The notes below the pieces were generated by a model. The model saw only the letters and a program-made list of their open reading frames with translations, was not told the origin of the DNA and searched no databases. DNA of 64,000 nucleotides, taken from CAZTHM01 sp041946825. GTDB lineage: Bacteria > Acidobacteriota > Terriglobia > UBA7540. Shown piece after piece: positions 49,649 through 59,403 of this stretch; within the stretch, counting starts at the first letter, position 1; every line of letters begins with the position of its first letter. Location of the stretch: NCBI GenBank assembly GCA_041946825.1, contig JBHGBD010000010.1:62001-126000 (forward strand), in the 5' to 3' direction. The translations under genes were made by a program, and so were the position numbers.

Positions 49649-52600
49649 TCAGGTCAACTTTACGAAGGGAAGTAGGTTGTCGGGATCTGTCGTGGGCGGG
49701 TCCAATTGCTGGTGGTTTCGATTTGCTTTGTTGCCCGCGCGATGGCGGGGGAGCATCCGAACCACGGTCTCAATGGTGGCGATCAACTCCCGTACGCGAA
49801 GCGGTTTCGGAAGGTAACCGTCCATTCCAGCCTCCAGGCAGAGTTGTTTGTCCTCAGGCAAGGCACGCGCTGTCATGGCAATTACCGGAATATGTGCGCC
49901 GCTTAACTTCTCGCGGGCGCGAATCACCTTTGTGGCCTCAATCCCGTCCATTTCCGGCATCTGCACGTCCATCAGTATCAGGTCGAAGGGGTGATGATCG
50001 AGGGTGGCGAGCGCCTCGACTCCGTTGGCCGCCACGACAACCTTGTGCCCTTGCTTCTCGAGTGCGCGGACGGCCACAAGCTCATTCACCTGTTCGTCTT
50101 CGGCAATCAGAATCCACAGCCTGCTCCCATCGGGTCTGATGTCCTTGGGCTCTTCGCACCCGGACCCCTCATCTGGTGTTGATCCCGTGCCACGAGCCGA
50201 TGCGTCGTCAGCGCGCTCATCGCCCTCAGAAGAAGGGAGACCGAAACAAGCCGTGAAGTGGAACGTGCTCCCTTTACCAGTCGCGCTTTCCACCCAGATG
50301 TTTCCGCCCATCATTTCCACGAGGCGGCGGCTGATTGCCAGGCCCAGACCCGTGCCACCATATTTCCGCGTCGTCGAATCGTCGGCCTGGGTAAAGGAGT
50401 CGAAAATTACTTGATGCTTGGCGCCAGGGATGCCAATACCCGTATCCGATACCGAGAATTGCAGCCGGATGTGCCGGTTGTCTGCTCCGGCCCTGGCGAC
50501 ACGCAGACGGATCGAACCGCGCTCGGTGAATTTGATAGCGTTCCCGACCAGATTCACCACGACCTGGCCCAGTCTCACGGAGTCCCCAATCAGCTCCATG
50601 GGCACGTCTGAGGCTAGTTCCAACCCGAATTCCAACCCTTTTTGCTGGGCGCGCGCTTTCAACGGTCTCAGAACGGATTCGAGCGTGCGGGGCAAGTTAA
50701 GCTCCGACTGGTCCATTTCCAGTTTTCCCGCTTCAATCTTTGAAAAATCGAGGATGTCGTTAATGAGGTGGAGCAAACGAAGCGACGAGTCCTTTACCGT
50801 GGTCATGTAATCGTGCTGTTCGGCGGTGAGTGGTGTATCAAGGGCGAGATCGGTCATCCCGATGATCCCGTTGATAGGAGTGCGGATTTCGTGGCTCATC
50901 GTGGCCAGGAAGGTGCTCTTGGCCCGGGTGGCAGCCTCGGCCGCTTCTTTGGCCTTCAATAATTCCGCCTCGGCCTGCTTGCGGTCGGTGATGTCCTGGA
51001 CGGTCCCGATCATGCGCACCGGCTTCCCGGCTTTATCGCGAATGACCTCCGCCCTTTCGTGGACAAAGAGCACGGCGCCATCCGGCCGCACGATGCGGTG
51101 CTCGAGATCGAAGGAGTTGGTTCCCGCCTGGGCGGCAGCCGAGGCCTTCTGGACGGGTTCCCTGTCGTCGGTGTGAACAAACTTGAAGAATCCGGTGTTC
51201 GTCCCTTCGACCTCGCCCTTGTTTACCCCGAAAATGCGATATACCTCGTCTGACCATTGCAGACGATCGGTGACGAGATCGGATTCCCAGTTCCCCAGGC
51301 GGGCCATGCGCTGGGCCTCCGCCAGGCTGGCCTCGCTCTTGCGCAGCGCCTCCTCCGCCCGCTTGCGCAGAAGTGTGGCACCGAGCTGACTGGCGACTTC
51401 GGTGACGATCTCGACCCAGCCCTGGTCCTGGGGGCGAGTTTGGGTTGTGTAGAACTCCATGACGGCTGCGACTTCCATGTCGGCGAGGACGGGAATGGCG
51501 ATCCCACTCTTGACGCCCACGGTGTCCGCGATTGGCCGGCGGGGGTCATCACCCTCGATCTGGCCTACATCAACCCAAACTCGCTCTCTGCTGGACCAGG
51601 CGCGACCAGGGAGTGCTTGGCCCGGCAGGAAGCTGAGACCCTCGCTTGCCCGCCTGAGCTGGTCTTTTTCCGGAATGTCGCCGCACCAGACCGGGCTGGC
51701 TTCCAAGGCCGCTCCATTGGTCTGAGGAAGCCATATCTGCCCAAAATCCCAGCCCGCCGTCTTACACACCGTCTGCAACAGGGCAGAAAGCGCCGAAGCA
51801 AAGTCTTCGGAAGCTCCCATCGCATGGGCGGCATTTTGGAGAAGCCGTTGCTGTTCCATCATTCGCAGCCGCAGGCTCGCCATGGCGACGTGCTCCGAGA
51901 TGAACACCAGGGCATTCTCATCGTCCTCGTTGTATCGAACAACTTCAGAATAGGTCTGAACCACCAAGGCGCCAACGGTCTTGCCGCCCACCTTGAGAGG
52001 GACGCCGATGCGATCACGCGGCGATGTCCCTTTTGCCTCGATCTCTCCCGCCCGCACGAGCTCGTCAAAAGCGTCAGGATGTGCATGCAAGGCGTTCCCG
52101 GTCCGGAGGATGTATTCCGTGAAGCCTTTCCGAAGCGTTCGGGGAGCGGGAGCTTTGTCGCGCTCGTCAACGTAGTAAGAGAAACTCAACCTGCTGGCGG
52201 TTGAGTCATAGAGAGCAATGTAGAAGTTCTGCGCCGGCATGAGCGCGCTGACAAGCTCATGGGTTGAGCGGCAGAAATCCTCGAAGCGATTCGTTGAGTT
52301 TGCAAGCTCCGCGATTCGGTACGCAGTGGCCTGGAGTCTCTGTGCCCGCTTGCGCTCGGTAATGTCTTCGAGGAGCGCCACGACGGCTCGAACGTTGCCT
52401 TGGGCGTCGCGGATGGGAGCGGTCGAAAGGGAAATATCCAGTAGGGTTCCGTCCTTCCTCTGCCGGCGGACCTCGGTTCCAATAAACCCCTGCCCGGTGA
52501 GAACATGGTCGCGCAGGTTGCGAAACTCCTCGGCTTTGTCAGGCGGCACCATGGGATTCGGCCGGCCCACTACTTTCGCCTCAGCCCAGCCGAACGTCCG

Positions 52601-54544
52601 CTCGGCAGCCGCGTTCCACAGCAGGACTTTGCCTTCTCCATCAATCATCATGATGGGGACAGGAGAGGCCGAGAAGATGGCCTGGAGCATTTCATTGGAT
52701 TTGCGCAGCGCTTCATCGGTGCGTTTGCGCTCGGTGAAATCCCGGGCGATAGCTTGCAGGCCGACGATCTTCTCTCCCTCCCGGATGGGCCGGACGCTGA
52801 CCTCGAGCCAGACGTGGCGGCCGTCATGGTCGATGTGCTCAAGTTCAACCGCTCGGACGGACTCCCCGCCGGCCGCCCGGGCCAGCACTCTCTGCACGAC
52901 GCTCACATATTCCGGACCGACGACTTGCGCGACGGTCATCGTGAGCGCCTCGTCCTTCGAGTAGCCGCTCAGCCGTTCGCCCGCTCGATTGAGAGAAGTG
53001 AACCGGCCGTTCAGGTCGAGGGTGAAGACCATGTCGTTGGCATTCTCGAACAGCTCGTGATAGCGCCGCTTGAGGCCCATTTCCCGCTGCAGCCACATGC
53101 GGATGGTCTCTGTCTGGCTGTTGACCTTGAGGTGGAGCAGGCGAACCCAGACGAGGACCAGCAGGATTCCACCGCCCAGAAAGCCGGCTAGCAATAGAAG
53201 GTGCTGGCGGTTCAGCCAGGGTGGCGCTTCAAGTACGAAGATGTCTTGGGGGGATCGCAGGAGCAGGCGAAAGGCTCGAGGCAGGCGGTTTTCGTCAACT
53301 TCCACGGAACAGATGCCGGTTAACCGCAGCCGGCTCCCCGGGCGGAGGCGCGGAAAACCCCTGCCGCTCTCGTTGCCGGGAAGGTGGACGTAGAAAATCT
53401 CGTCATTGCCCGACTCGAGGATCAAGACCGTTTCCCCGTCGTGGGGTTCTATTCCCACCAAACGCCCCTCGACCTGAACCAGCTCAGCGTCGAAATTGCC
53501 GCTTCTTCCCTGAGTGGCGGTTATCGGGATGGGTTGCGGAGCGGGCCGCGTGCCAACCTTGCGAAAGATCGCGTCCTCCAGCACCGGAGTGTACTCCCCG
53601 ACTGACGCGAAGCCGACTACGTCCACTTCATCGCCGGCCGCCAACGGGTCGGACTGTGCCGTGCGCACATATACTCCGTCGGTGCCGTCACTGATAAACA
53701 GGTTATCTCCTCCGCGCCGAAGGGTGACGACGCCCTGCAACCGCACCTGGCGGATTTCTTCGCCGCGCGGGTTATATTGCATCAGGGAATGAACCGGCCG
53801 CACGGGAAGGGCAAAGAGATCCGGAGGCGCGGGATCGAGAGTCTTGACAAACTCCGGCGCCGGAACGTAAAGCACGGTTCCGATAATCTGCCGCTTTTGA
53901 TTGAAGACCGACCCGCACACGCCTTGCAGCAATACCTTAGCACCGACCCATCGGCGGGATTCCGAATTGAACTCCGGGAGGTGCACTTTGAAGCGCCCGC
54001 CCGCGACGACCGCCATGACGAGCCGCCCCTCCGTGTCCTGGGCCGTGCGGACGATTCCCTCGACCTCGACCCACTTGCTGTCCTCCTTGCCGGTGGCAAG
54101 TTCCTTGAATGTGACCCGTCGCGCTTTCGGCAGCGGAGCCTCGCCGATTACCCGGATGCGGGGTTGAAGGATATCCGGCGCAAAACCGCCAGAAGTGGAG
54201 TAACCCTCCACCTCCACGAGTTGCCCGACCTTAAGGTTCAGCGCTTGTTTTTCGGCTTCCAGGTATATGCCCCCAGTCGAGTCCTGGACAAATAATTCCC
54301 AGCCGCTTCCGCCAAAGTAAGTAACCACGCCGCGAATTCGAACGGGGTAGCCAAGATTTGCCTCCTCCGGCGTTAGCTGGCGCACGTCGCTGACCTGCGT
54401 CAGGAGAGGCAGGCTGTCAGCCTTGTCGTGGTGACCTGAAACGTCAGTTACGACGCCGGCAAAAATGAACGCGCAGAGGAGAGCGCGGGGTAGGAAGTTT
54501 CTCGGCGACATCCTGCCGATACGACCGGGGGAGAGATAACTCAC
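49649..54544 (-). CDS. Hybrid sensor histidine kinase with periplasmic OB-fold repeats
   Basis: A 1631-residue protein from a GTG at 54544 (GGAGCG upstream); an ATG at 54511 is also possible. A signal-like N-terminus is followed by four related OB-fold-like repeats (about 67-135, 157-228, 267-333, 355-430; VRIRGVVTYFGGSGWELFVQ, VRLQGVVTLRRGGDNLFISD), a membrane helix (449-470), two PAS (about 490-740), two GAF (about 750-1070), PAS (about 1085-1190), HisKA with SHEIRTPINGIIGMT (His1218), ATPase (SDTGIGIPGAKHQV, GGTGLGLAIS) and a receiver (Asp1526 in LILMDVQMP). The start overlaps the upstream receiver gene by four bases, so the two are co-translated. Confidence 0.85.
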   Translation of the reverse strand: MSYLSPGRIGRMSPRNFLPRALLCAFIFAGVVTDVSGHHDKADSLPLLTQVSDVRQLTPEEANLGYPVRIRGVVTYFGGSGWELFVQDSTGGIYLEAEKQALNLKVGQLVEVEGYSTSGGFAPDILQPRIRVIGEAPLPKARRVTFKELATGKEDSKWVEVEGIVRTAQDTEGRLVMAVVAGGRFKVHLPEFNSESRRWVGAKVLLQGVCGSVFNQKRQIIGTVLYVPAPEFVKTLDPAPPDLFALPVRPVHSLMQYNPRGEEIRQVRLQGVVTLRRGGDNLFISDGTDGVYVRTAQSDPLAAGDEVDVVGFASVGEYTPVLEDAIFRKVGTRPAPQPIPITATQGRSGNFDAELVQVEGRLVGIEPHDGETVLILESGNDEIFYVHLPGNESGRGFPRLRPGSRLRLTGICSVEVDENRLPRAFRLLLRSPQDIFVLEAPPWLNRQHLLLLAGFLGGGILLVLVWVRLLHLKVNSQTETIRMWLQREMGLKRRYHELFENANDMVFTLDLNGRFTSLNRAGERLSGYSKDEALTMTVAQVVGPEYVSVVQRVLARAAGGESVRAVELEHIDHDGRHVWLEVSVRPIREGEKIVGLQAIARDFTERKRTDEALRKSNEMLQAIFSASPVPIMMIDGEGKVLLWNAAAERTFGWAEAKVVGRPNPMVPPDKAEEFRNLRDHVLTGQGFIGTEVRRQRKDGTLLDISLSTAPIRDAQGNVRAVVALLEDITERKRAQRLQATAYRIAELANSTNRFEDFCRSTHELVSALMPAQNFYIALYDSTASRLSFSYYVDERDKAPAPRTLRKGFTEYILRTGNALHAHPDAFDELVRAGEIEAKGTSPRDRIGVPLKVGGKTVGALVVQTYSEVVRYNEDDENALVFISEHVAMASLRLRMMEQQRLLQNAAHAMGASEDFASALSALLQTVCKTAGWDFGQIWLPQTNGAALEASPVWCGDIPEKDQLRRASEGLSFLPGQALPGRAWSSRERVWVDVGQIEGDDPRRPIADTVGVKSGIAIPVLADMEVAAVMEFYTTQTRPQDQGWVEIVTEVASQLGATLLRKRAEEALRKSEASLAEAQRMARLGNWESDLVTDRLQWSDEVYRIFGVNKGEVEGTNTGFFKFVHTDDREPVQKASAAAQAGTNSFDLEHRIVRPDGAVLFVHERAEVIRDKAGKPVRMIGTVQDITDRKQAEAELLKAKEAAEAATRAKSTFLATMSHEIRTPINGIIGMTDLALDTPLTAEQHDYMTTVKDSSLRLLHLINDILDFSKIEAGKLEMDQSELNLPRTLESVLRPLKARAQQKGLEFGLELASDVPMELIGDSVRLGQVVVNLVGNAIKFTERGSIRLRVARAGADNRHIRLQFSVSDTGIGIPGAKHQVIFDSFTQADDSTTRKYGGTGLGLAISRRLVEMMGGNIWVESATGKGSTFHFTACFGLPSSEGDERADDASARGTGSTPDEGSGCEEPKDIRPDGSRLWILIAEDEQVNELVAVRALEKQGHKVVVAANGVEALATLDHHPFDLILMDVQMPEMDGIEATKVIRAREKLSGAHIPVIAMTARALPEDKQLCLEAGMDGYLPKPLRVRELIATIETVVRMLPRHRAGNKANRNHQQLDPPTTDPDNLLPFVKLT

Positions 54545-55167
54545 TTTTTGCGCTCCCCTGTGGCGGGAAGGCCGCCCAGACTGGGCTTCACGTGGACCTC
54601 GTAACAGTCGGGGCAGATCCCGTGACTGAATTGGATTTCGGAGTGTTTGCTGATGTACTGCTCGACCTGCTGCCAGTAATTCTTATCGTCGCGGATCTTC
54701 TTGCAGTAGGAACAAATCGGCAGCAGTCCCTGGAGTTGCTTGACTTTTCCGAGCGCGGCTTCCAGGTCCTGAACGCGTTCGGCCAGTTTTTGTTGAAGCG
54801 CGACAACCCGCTCGGCTCCCTTGACTCGGGCGCGCAATTCCTCCCGATTGAAGGGCTTCGTCACATAGTCATCCGCTCCAGAGTCGAGACCCAACACGAC
54901 ATCATCGGCGTCGCTTCGGGCGGTGAGAATGATCAAGTAGGATGGGACGAGGCTGGGGCTTTGACGAACCCGCTTGCAGAGCTCGACCCCGCTGACGCCC
55001 GGCATCATCCAGTCGAGTATCAGAATGCGTGGGGGATCGGGACGCTGCAGATTCTCCCAGGCCTGCGTTCCGTCGCACGCCACCACGACTTCGTACCCCC
55101 ATCGCGTCAGGTAGATCTCAAGGACGCGGCGGGTTACGGGATCGTCTTCTCCAATCAGGATTCTCAC
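54541..55167 (-). CDS. Response regulator with C-terminal zinc-like Cys cluster
   Basis: A 208-residue protein from a GTG at 55167, chosen for its AGGAG 9 bases upstream. Receiver domain: ILIGEDDPVTRRVLEIYLTR, phospho-Asp52 in ILILDWMMPGVSG, Lys in GADDYVTKPFNREELR. A coiled segment (VVALQQKLAERVQDLEAALG) leads to the C-terminal motif LLPICSYCKKIRDDKNYWQQ and FSHGICPDCYEVHVKP, a Cys4 unit well known at the end of PAS- and receiver-containing proteins. There is no DNA-binding domain. Overlap with the giant histidine kinase gene marks it as its probable phospho-partner. Confidence 0.85.
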   Translation of the reverse strand: MRILIGEDDPVTRRVLEIYLTRWGYEVVVACDGTQAWENLQRPDPPRILILDWMMPGVSGVELCKRVRQSPSLVPSYLIILTARSDADDVVLGLDSGADDYVTKPFNREELRARVKGAERVVALQQKLAERVQDLEAALGKVKQLQGLLPICSYCKKIRDDKNYWQQVEQYISKHSEIQFSHGICPDCYEVHVKPSLGGLPATGERKK

Positions 55168-55226
55168 TTCTGCTGACTCCTGCGCCAGTATTCGGCGCGG
55201 TAAATGCCACCAAATTCTTGGCGGCA

Positions 55227-56345
55227 CTAACTGACCGGCGGCGCCACTGCCTCCGGCCGGTACGTTCCGACGATATCGGGGATCCGTATTCCCTTCGTGC
55301 GACGAATGGCTGCTGTCCGAATCTCTTCCCACGTCTCCTCGGGAATGGCGAGAAACGCCTGGACAACCGCCGGATCAAATTGCCGCCCTGACTCTCTTCT
55401 TATTTCGTCACGCGCCTCCTGACACGACAAAGCTCGCCTGTACGGCCGATCGGAAGTCATCGCATCGAGCGTATCGGCCACCGCGAAGATGCGCGCTCCC
55501 AATGGAATTTCCTCGCCCGTCAGCCCCTGCGGATAGCCTGTGCCGTCCCACCGCTCCTGATGGGTCAAGACGATTTCCGCCGCTCCCGCCAGAAAAGCGA
55601 TCCGGCACACCACGTCATATCCAATCCTGACGTGGGCTTGCATCCGTTGAGTCTCCCCAGGGGTCAGTTTTCCTTCTTTGAGGAGGATCGAGTCGGGAAT
55701 TCCAATCTTGCCGATATCGTGCAAGTAGGAGCCGCGGCGAATCTGCTTGAGCTGATCGGGGGAGCAGCCCATCCGCTGGGCGATTTCCAGCGCGTAACGC
55801 GTCACGCGCTCGGAATGGCCGGCGGTCTCGGTATCGCGCAAATCCAAAGCTGCGCCCAACGCCTCAAGGGTCTCGTCGTACGTCAACTCAATCCGCCGCA
55901 TGGCGGTGCGCAGTTGGCGTGTTTTTTGTTCGACGAGGTGTTCCAGGTCGCGGCGGTACTGCTCCAGCTCCGTCTCCAGCCGCTTTCTCTCCAATGTCCG
56001 GCCAATGCTGGCCACGAGGGCGTCCATCTGGATAGGCTTCAGGAGGTAATCGGCTGCTCCTTTCTTCATCGCCTCGACGCCGGTTCGCAAGTCTTCAACT
56101 CCGGTGGCCACAAGGAAAGCGGGATGGGGGGATTTTGCCTGGACATTGTCCAAAAGCTCGAGTCCCGACATGCCCGGCATTCTGAGGTCTGAAATGATCA
56201 CATCGACGGGCTCACGGGCGATGAAATCGAGGGCCTGCTCACCACTCAGGGTACTGCGAGTCATGAAACCCTGCTGACGAAGCCGCTCCTCAAGCAGGGT
56301 ACAAATCGCTGCCTCATCATCCACAATCAGAATGCGCTCCCGCAT
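55227..56345 (-). CDS. HD-GYP-domain response regulator (c-di-GMP phosphodiesterase)
   Basis: A 372-residue protein from the ATG at 56345 (GGAGGGG upstream). Receiver: ILIVDDEAAICTLLEERLRQ, Asp53 in VIISDLRMPGMSG, Lys in AADYLLKPIQMD. A coiled-coil linker (ERKRLETELEQYRRDLEHLV) leads to the HD-GYP domain: GHSERVTRYALEIAQRM, SYLHDIGKIGIPDSIL (HD), HQERWDGTGYPQGLTGEEIP (GYP) and ARIFAVADTLDAMTSDRPYR. All metal-site residues are present, so it should cleave c-di-GMP to GMP, switched by phosphorylation. The gene is 59 bases upstream of the receiver gene at 55167, in one likely operon with the giant kinase. Confidence 0.9.
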   Translation of the reverse strand: MRERILIVDDEAAICTLLEERLRQQGFMTRSTLSGEQALDFIAREPVDVIISDLRMPGMSGLELLDNVQAKSPHPAFLVATGVEDLRTGVEAMKKGAADYLLKPIQMDALVASIGRTLERKRLETELEQYRRDLEHLVEQKTRQLRTAMRRIELTYDETLEALGAALDLRDTETAGHSERVTRYALEIAQRMGCSPDQLKQIRRGSYLHDIGKIGIPDSILLKEGKLTPGETQRMQAHVRIGYDVVCRIAFLAGAAEIVLTHQERWDGTGYPQGLTGEEIPLGARIFAVADTLDAMTSDRPYRRALSCQEARDEIRRESGRQFDPAVVQAFLAIPEETWEEIRTAAIRRTKGIRIPDIVGTYRPEAVAPPVS

Positions 56346-56835
56346 GTCCCCTCCAGCGTTCCCGGCGTCTCCATCAAACAGGGGCCTATTTCTTCCTCTT
56401 ATCGGCAATCCTGGCAACAGCTTGAAGCCCCAGGAGGGATCGCCGCATTGCCTGGAGCAGGAATCCTGCCGAAGTGGCGTCGCTACGTCGCGAGAAATAC
56501 GCGAGCAGTTTCAATAACTTGAGACTGGCGTTTCCAGAATCGGGAATACTGGCAATGAGGCAAGTGTTCGCCCGCTGAACGCGTGTACGGTTTTGGGGCA
56601 AGTCGTCGAAGCGCTTTGTCCCGAGAACATAACGCGAAGCCTCCGAGGCCACTGGGTGGATAGGAGAATAAAGGCGCACCGCTTCGCGCAGTTAGCCCCC
56701 GTTGAGCCGTGCACCTGAGGCGCGGGAATTTACACTGGGTAGTAACGCTTCCGACAGAAAGGTTGACAACCGCTCATGTTTTTCATAACTATGACAGGGA
56801 GCCGACAGCCGTAGTCGGGCGTCCCCCCAAGGAAA
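56346..56835. other. Intergenic region between divergent regulator genes
   Basis: About 490 bases separate the HD-GYP gene (minus) from the NtrC-type gene (plus). A TTGACA box with 17-base spacing to a weak -10 lies near the plus-strand gene at 56763-56791. No further gene is supported. Confidence 0.4.
56763..56791 (+). promoter_or_regulatory. Possible promoter of the NtrC-type regulator
   Basis: A perfect -35 box TTGACA (56763-56768) is followed after 17 bases by TAACTA (56786-56791), a poor -10. The start codon is 45 bases downstream. Confidence 0.3.
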
Positions 56836-58221
56836 ATGGCTAATCGATCCCTCGATACACCAAACGTAACACTTCTCGCTGTCGACGATGATCCGTTGAC
56901 ATTGAACTTCCTTCGCGCCGCCCTTGCGAGCGACGATGTGGAGATCCTCACCTCCTCCGATCCCGAAGAAGGACTCAATTTAGTGTTTCGACAGCGCCCG
57001 CAAATTGTTTTGCTGGACCTCATGATGCCGAAGCTCGGCGGTATGGAGATGCTGGAGAAAATCCTCGCCGCCGATCCCTCCATCAACGTCTTGCTGTTGA
57101 CCGGGGATTACTCAACCGACTCCGCAGTCCAGGCGATTCTCAAGGGGGCCTGTGATTACCTGACCAAGCCGATTTCAGTCGACAAGCTCCGGGAGCGAGT
57201 GGGCAGGTTGATTGATGAATGCCAGCAGCGGCAGCGGCTCGCCCAGCTTGAACTTGAACTTCTAAAGACCGCACAGTTCGAGGGCATCGTCGGCGCCAGT
57301 CCGCTGATGCTGGAGTTGTTTGCGCGCATCCGTCGTGTCGCTCCGCACTTCCGGACGGTTCTCGTTACAGGGGCGACGGGAACAGGGAAAGAACTGGTGG
57401 CGCGCGCGCTCCACAGTCTGAGCCCCGTCAGCTCGGGTCCCTTCGCCGTACTCAACTGTGCTGCTGTAGTGGAGACCCTGTTCGAAAGCGAACTCTTTGG
57501 GTACGTAAAAGGCGCGTTCACGGGTGCTACGCAGGACAAGCTCGGCGTGTTCGAATATGCCAATGGTGGGGTGCTCCTCCTTGACGAAATAGGCGACATG
57601 CCGTTGGCGACGCAGACCAAACTGTTGAGAGTCATCCAGAATCAGGAAATCCAACGCGTCGGCTCGCCTGTTACGCGTCCCGTGGATGTGCGCGTGATCG
57701 CAGCCACCAACCGGGACCTCAAGAAATTAGTCCTTGAGAAAGCTTTCCGCGAGGATCTCTATTTTCGACTTTCGATGGTCGAAGTGCGCCTTCCTTCCTT
57801 GCTGGAACGCAAGGAGGATCTGCCCCTTTTGGAAGAGTTTTTCCTTGAACGGTTTGCAGCTCAATACAACAAGCCTGTCGCGAAACTCAGCCGGCGAGCT
57901 CACGGCGTCCTGGCAAGATACCCCTGGCCCGGGAATGTCCGCGAATTGGAGAACGTGATTGGCCACGCCTGCATGATGGCAGAGTCGAACCTGATCGATA
58001 TCAAGGATCTGCCCGAGCATTTTCAGGCGGTTGTTCCCAGAAGCGCCTTCCCGGACGACGATCTTATCTCCTTGGAGGAGGCCGAGCGCCGCCACGCGCT
58101 GCGGGTTCTTGAACGGGTGAACGGTAACAAAGCAAAAGCGGCCGAGATCTTGGGAGTTAGCCGTTCAACCCTCTATCGCCTTATCTCCGAGTCCGAGCCT
58201 GCATCCGAAGAGAACTCCTAG
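56836..58221 (+). CDS. NtrC-family sigma-54-dependent response regulator
   Basis: A 461-residue protein with the classic three parts. Receiver: LLAVDDDPLTLNFLRAALAS, Asp61 in IVLLDLMMPKLGG, Lys in CDYLTKPISVDKL. AAA+ domain about 147-370: VTGATGTGKELVARAL (Walker A, first Gly of GETGTGKE present as GATGTGKE), GYVKGAFTGAT (sigma-54 contact), VLLLDEIGDMP (Walker B). Fis-type HTH at the end: NKAKAAEILGVSRSTLYRLI. Phosphorylation by a partner kinase should drive ATP-dependent opening of sigma-54 promoters. The partner may be one of the large kinases nearby. Confidence 0.95.
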   Translation: MANRSLDTPNVTLLAVDDDPLTLNFLRAALASDDVEILTSSDPEEGLNLVFRQRPQIVLLDLMMPKLGGMEMLEKILAADPSINVLLLTGDYSTDSAVQAILKGACDYLTKPISVDKLRERVGRLIDECQQRQRLAQLELELLKTAQFEGIVGASPLMLELFARIRRVAPHFRTVLVTGATGTGKELVARALHSLSPVSSGPFAVLNCAAVVETLFESELFGYVKGAFTGATQDKLGVFEYANGGVLLLDEIGDMPLATQTKLLRVIQNQEIQRVGSPVTRPVDVRVIAATNRDLKKLVLEKAFREDLYFRLSMVEVRLPSLLERKEDLPLLEEFFLERFAAQYNKPVAKLSRRAHGVLARYPWPGNVRELENVIGHACMMAESNLIDIKDLPEHFQAVVPRSAFPDDDLISLEEAERRHALRVLERVNGNKAKAAEILGVSRSTLYRLISESEPASEENS

Positions 58222-58596
58222 AAAGTCCTTTCAATTCCTGCCTAACGGACCTGTCGCCACAGCCGCAACCTCACACAAGCTCCTTTGTTTTCTTTTGGGT
58301 AATCTCCGTGTCCCGAGCGCGGGAAACGCGTTCCAATTCGATACATTGGCAACCCGCCCGCCCCAAGGCCATTCGGGGCTCCGAAACTCGGAACCATCAG
58401 GCAAGACGATTCTCTCTCACAAGAGCCACCATGGCGTAAGTGCTTTCCTTTTAATAACTTGCCGCCCTTCGTCAAGTCCATCTGCAAGGGCCCAGCCGGC
58501 TGTAGGTCGGTATCGACGTGGGATGGCAAACCGCTTGCCTCAGACGGGGAAGGACGCAAGCAACACACGCTTAGACAGAAATTATGAGGAGTACCG
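58222..58596. other. Long leader upstream of the PilZ response regulator
   Basis: About 375 bases with no gene. The last 100 bases hold a candidate structured element (see 58525-58560) and end in TGAGGAG, the ribosome site of the next gene. The unusually long leader fits RNA-level control. Confidence 0.4.
58525..58560 (+). promoter_or_regulatory. GEMM-like (c-di-GMP-I) riboswitch candidate
   Basis: GGCAAACC (58525-58532) and GGACGCAAG (58552-58560) resemble the two most conserved blocks of the GEMM aptamer (GGCAAACC ... GGACGCAAAGC), in the right order. The spacing between them is 19 bases, and the stem that should link them is only partly formed. The gene that follows encodes a PilZ protein, in accord with c-di-GMP sensing. 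Confidence 0.3.
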
Positions 58597-59310
58597 ATGG
58601 ACTTCAGAATCATGGCGGTTGACGACGAACCGGCAATTCTCGACCTTGTGAAAGCCCTGGTTGAGCCCCTGGGAATGAGTATTCTCACTTCCAGCGACAG
58701 TCGGGAAGCAGCGGAAATGGTGGAAACGGAAATTTTTGATGGGTTCTTGCTCGACGCGCACATGCCGGCGCCGAACGGCTTCGAACTGGCCCAGCGAATT
58801 CGGCGTTCCCGGGCAAACAGCAAAGTCCCGATTGCGTTGCTGACGGGATACGACGACGTTGACACAATGCGCAAGGGGTTCCAGGCGGGCGTGACTTTCT
58901 TCCTGGGCAAGCCCTTCACGCGCGACAGGGCCTGTGGCTTGTTCGCCGCGATGCGAGGGGTGATTCTGCGCGAGAAGCGGCAACACGCCCGACTTCCTTA
59001 TCGCGCCCCCGTCGAATGTCGCTGGGGCGAGTTGGCTGACAGGGTGTTCAAAGCAGATAGCATCAATGTTGGCGAGGGAGGAATGCTGTTTGCCCCCACG
59101 GGCGGCTTGAGCGCCGGGGACAATGTGCGCTTGGAGTTCTCAATGCCCAACCGGAAGAAGCCGATCAAGACCCAGGCCAAGGTTTTGCGCAATGAACCGC
59201 CGGACCGCGTGGCAGTCCAGTTTGTGGGAATCGACCTGGACGACCAGGAGTCGATTCGCGAATACATTTTCGGAAGAGGTGAGAATCCGTCGCCGTTCGA
59301 CCGGATATGA
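58597..59310 (+). CDS. Response regulator fused to a PilZ domain
   Basis: A 237-residue protein with GAGGAG before its ATG. Receiver: FRIMAVDDEPAILDLVKALV, Asp53 in GFLLDAHMPAPNGF, Thr in IALLTGYDD, Lys in FFLGKPFTRD. PilZ part: REKRQHARLPYRAPVECRWG with an RxxxR-like start (RQHAR) and the loop INVGEGGMLFAPT, where the usual NxSxxG reads NVGEGG (Ser replaced by Gly). Strands follow to KTQAKVLRNEPPDRVAVQF. The protein would tie phospho-signals to c-di-GMP binding, though the missing loop Ser may weaken ligand binding. It lies at the head of a probable operon with the membrane GGDEF-like protein. Confidence 0.85.
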   Translation: MDFRIMAVDDEPAILDLVKALVEPLGMSILTSSDSREAAEMVETEIFDGFLLDAHMPAPNGFELAQRIRRSRANSKVPIALLTGYDDVDTMRKGFQAGVTFFLGKPFTRDRACGLFAAMRGVILREKRQHARLPYRAPVECRWGELADRVFKADSINVGEGGMLFAPTGGLSAGDNVRLEFSMPNRKKPIKTQAKVLRNEPPDRVAVQFVGIDLDDQESIREYIFGRGENPSPFDRI

Positions 59311-59403
59311 CGAGGGCGGGTTCCTCATTCCCGAGCGGTTTTTCGAAGCATTCTTCACGAGACATGAATCTCGAAGATTCAAGATGAACGAAAGGAAGAA
59401 AAA

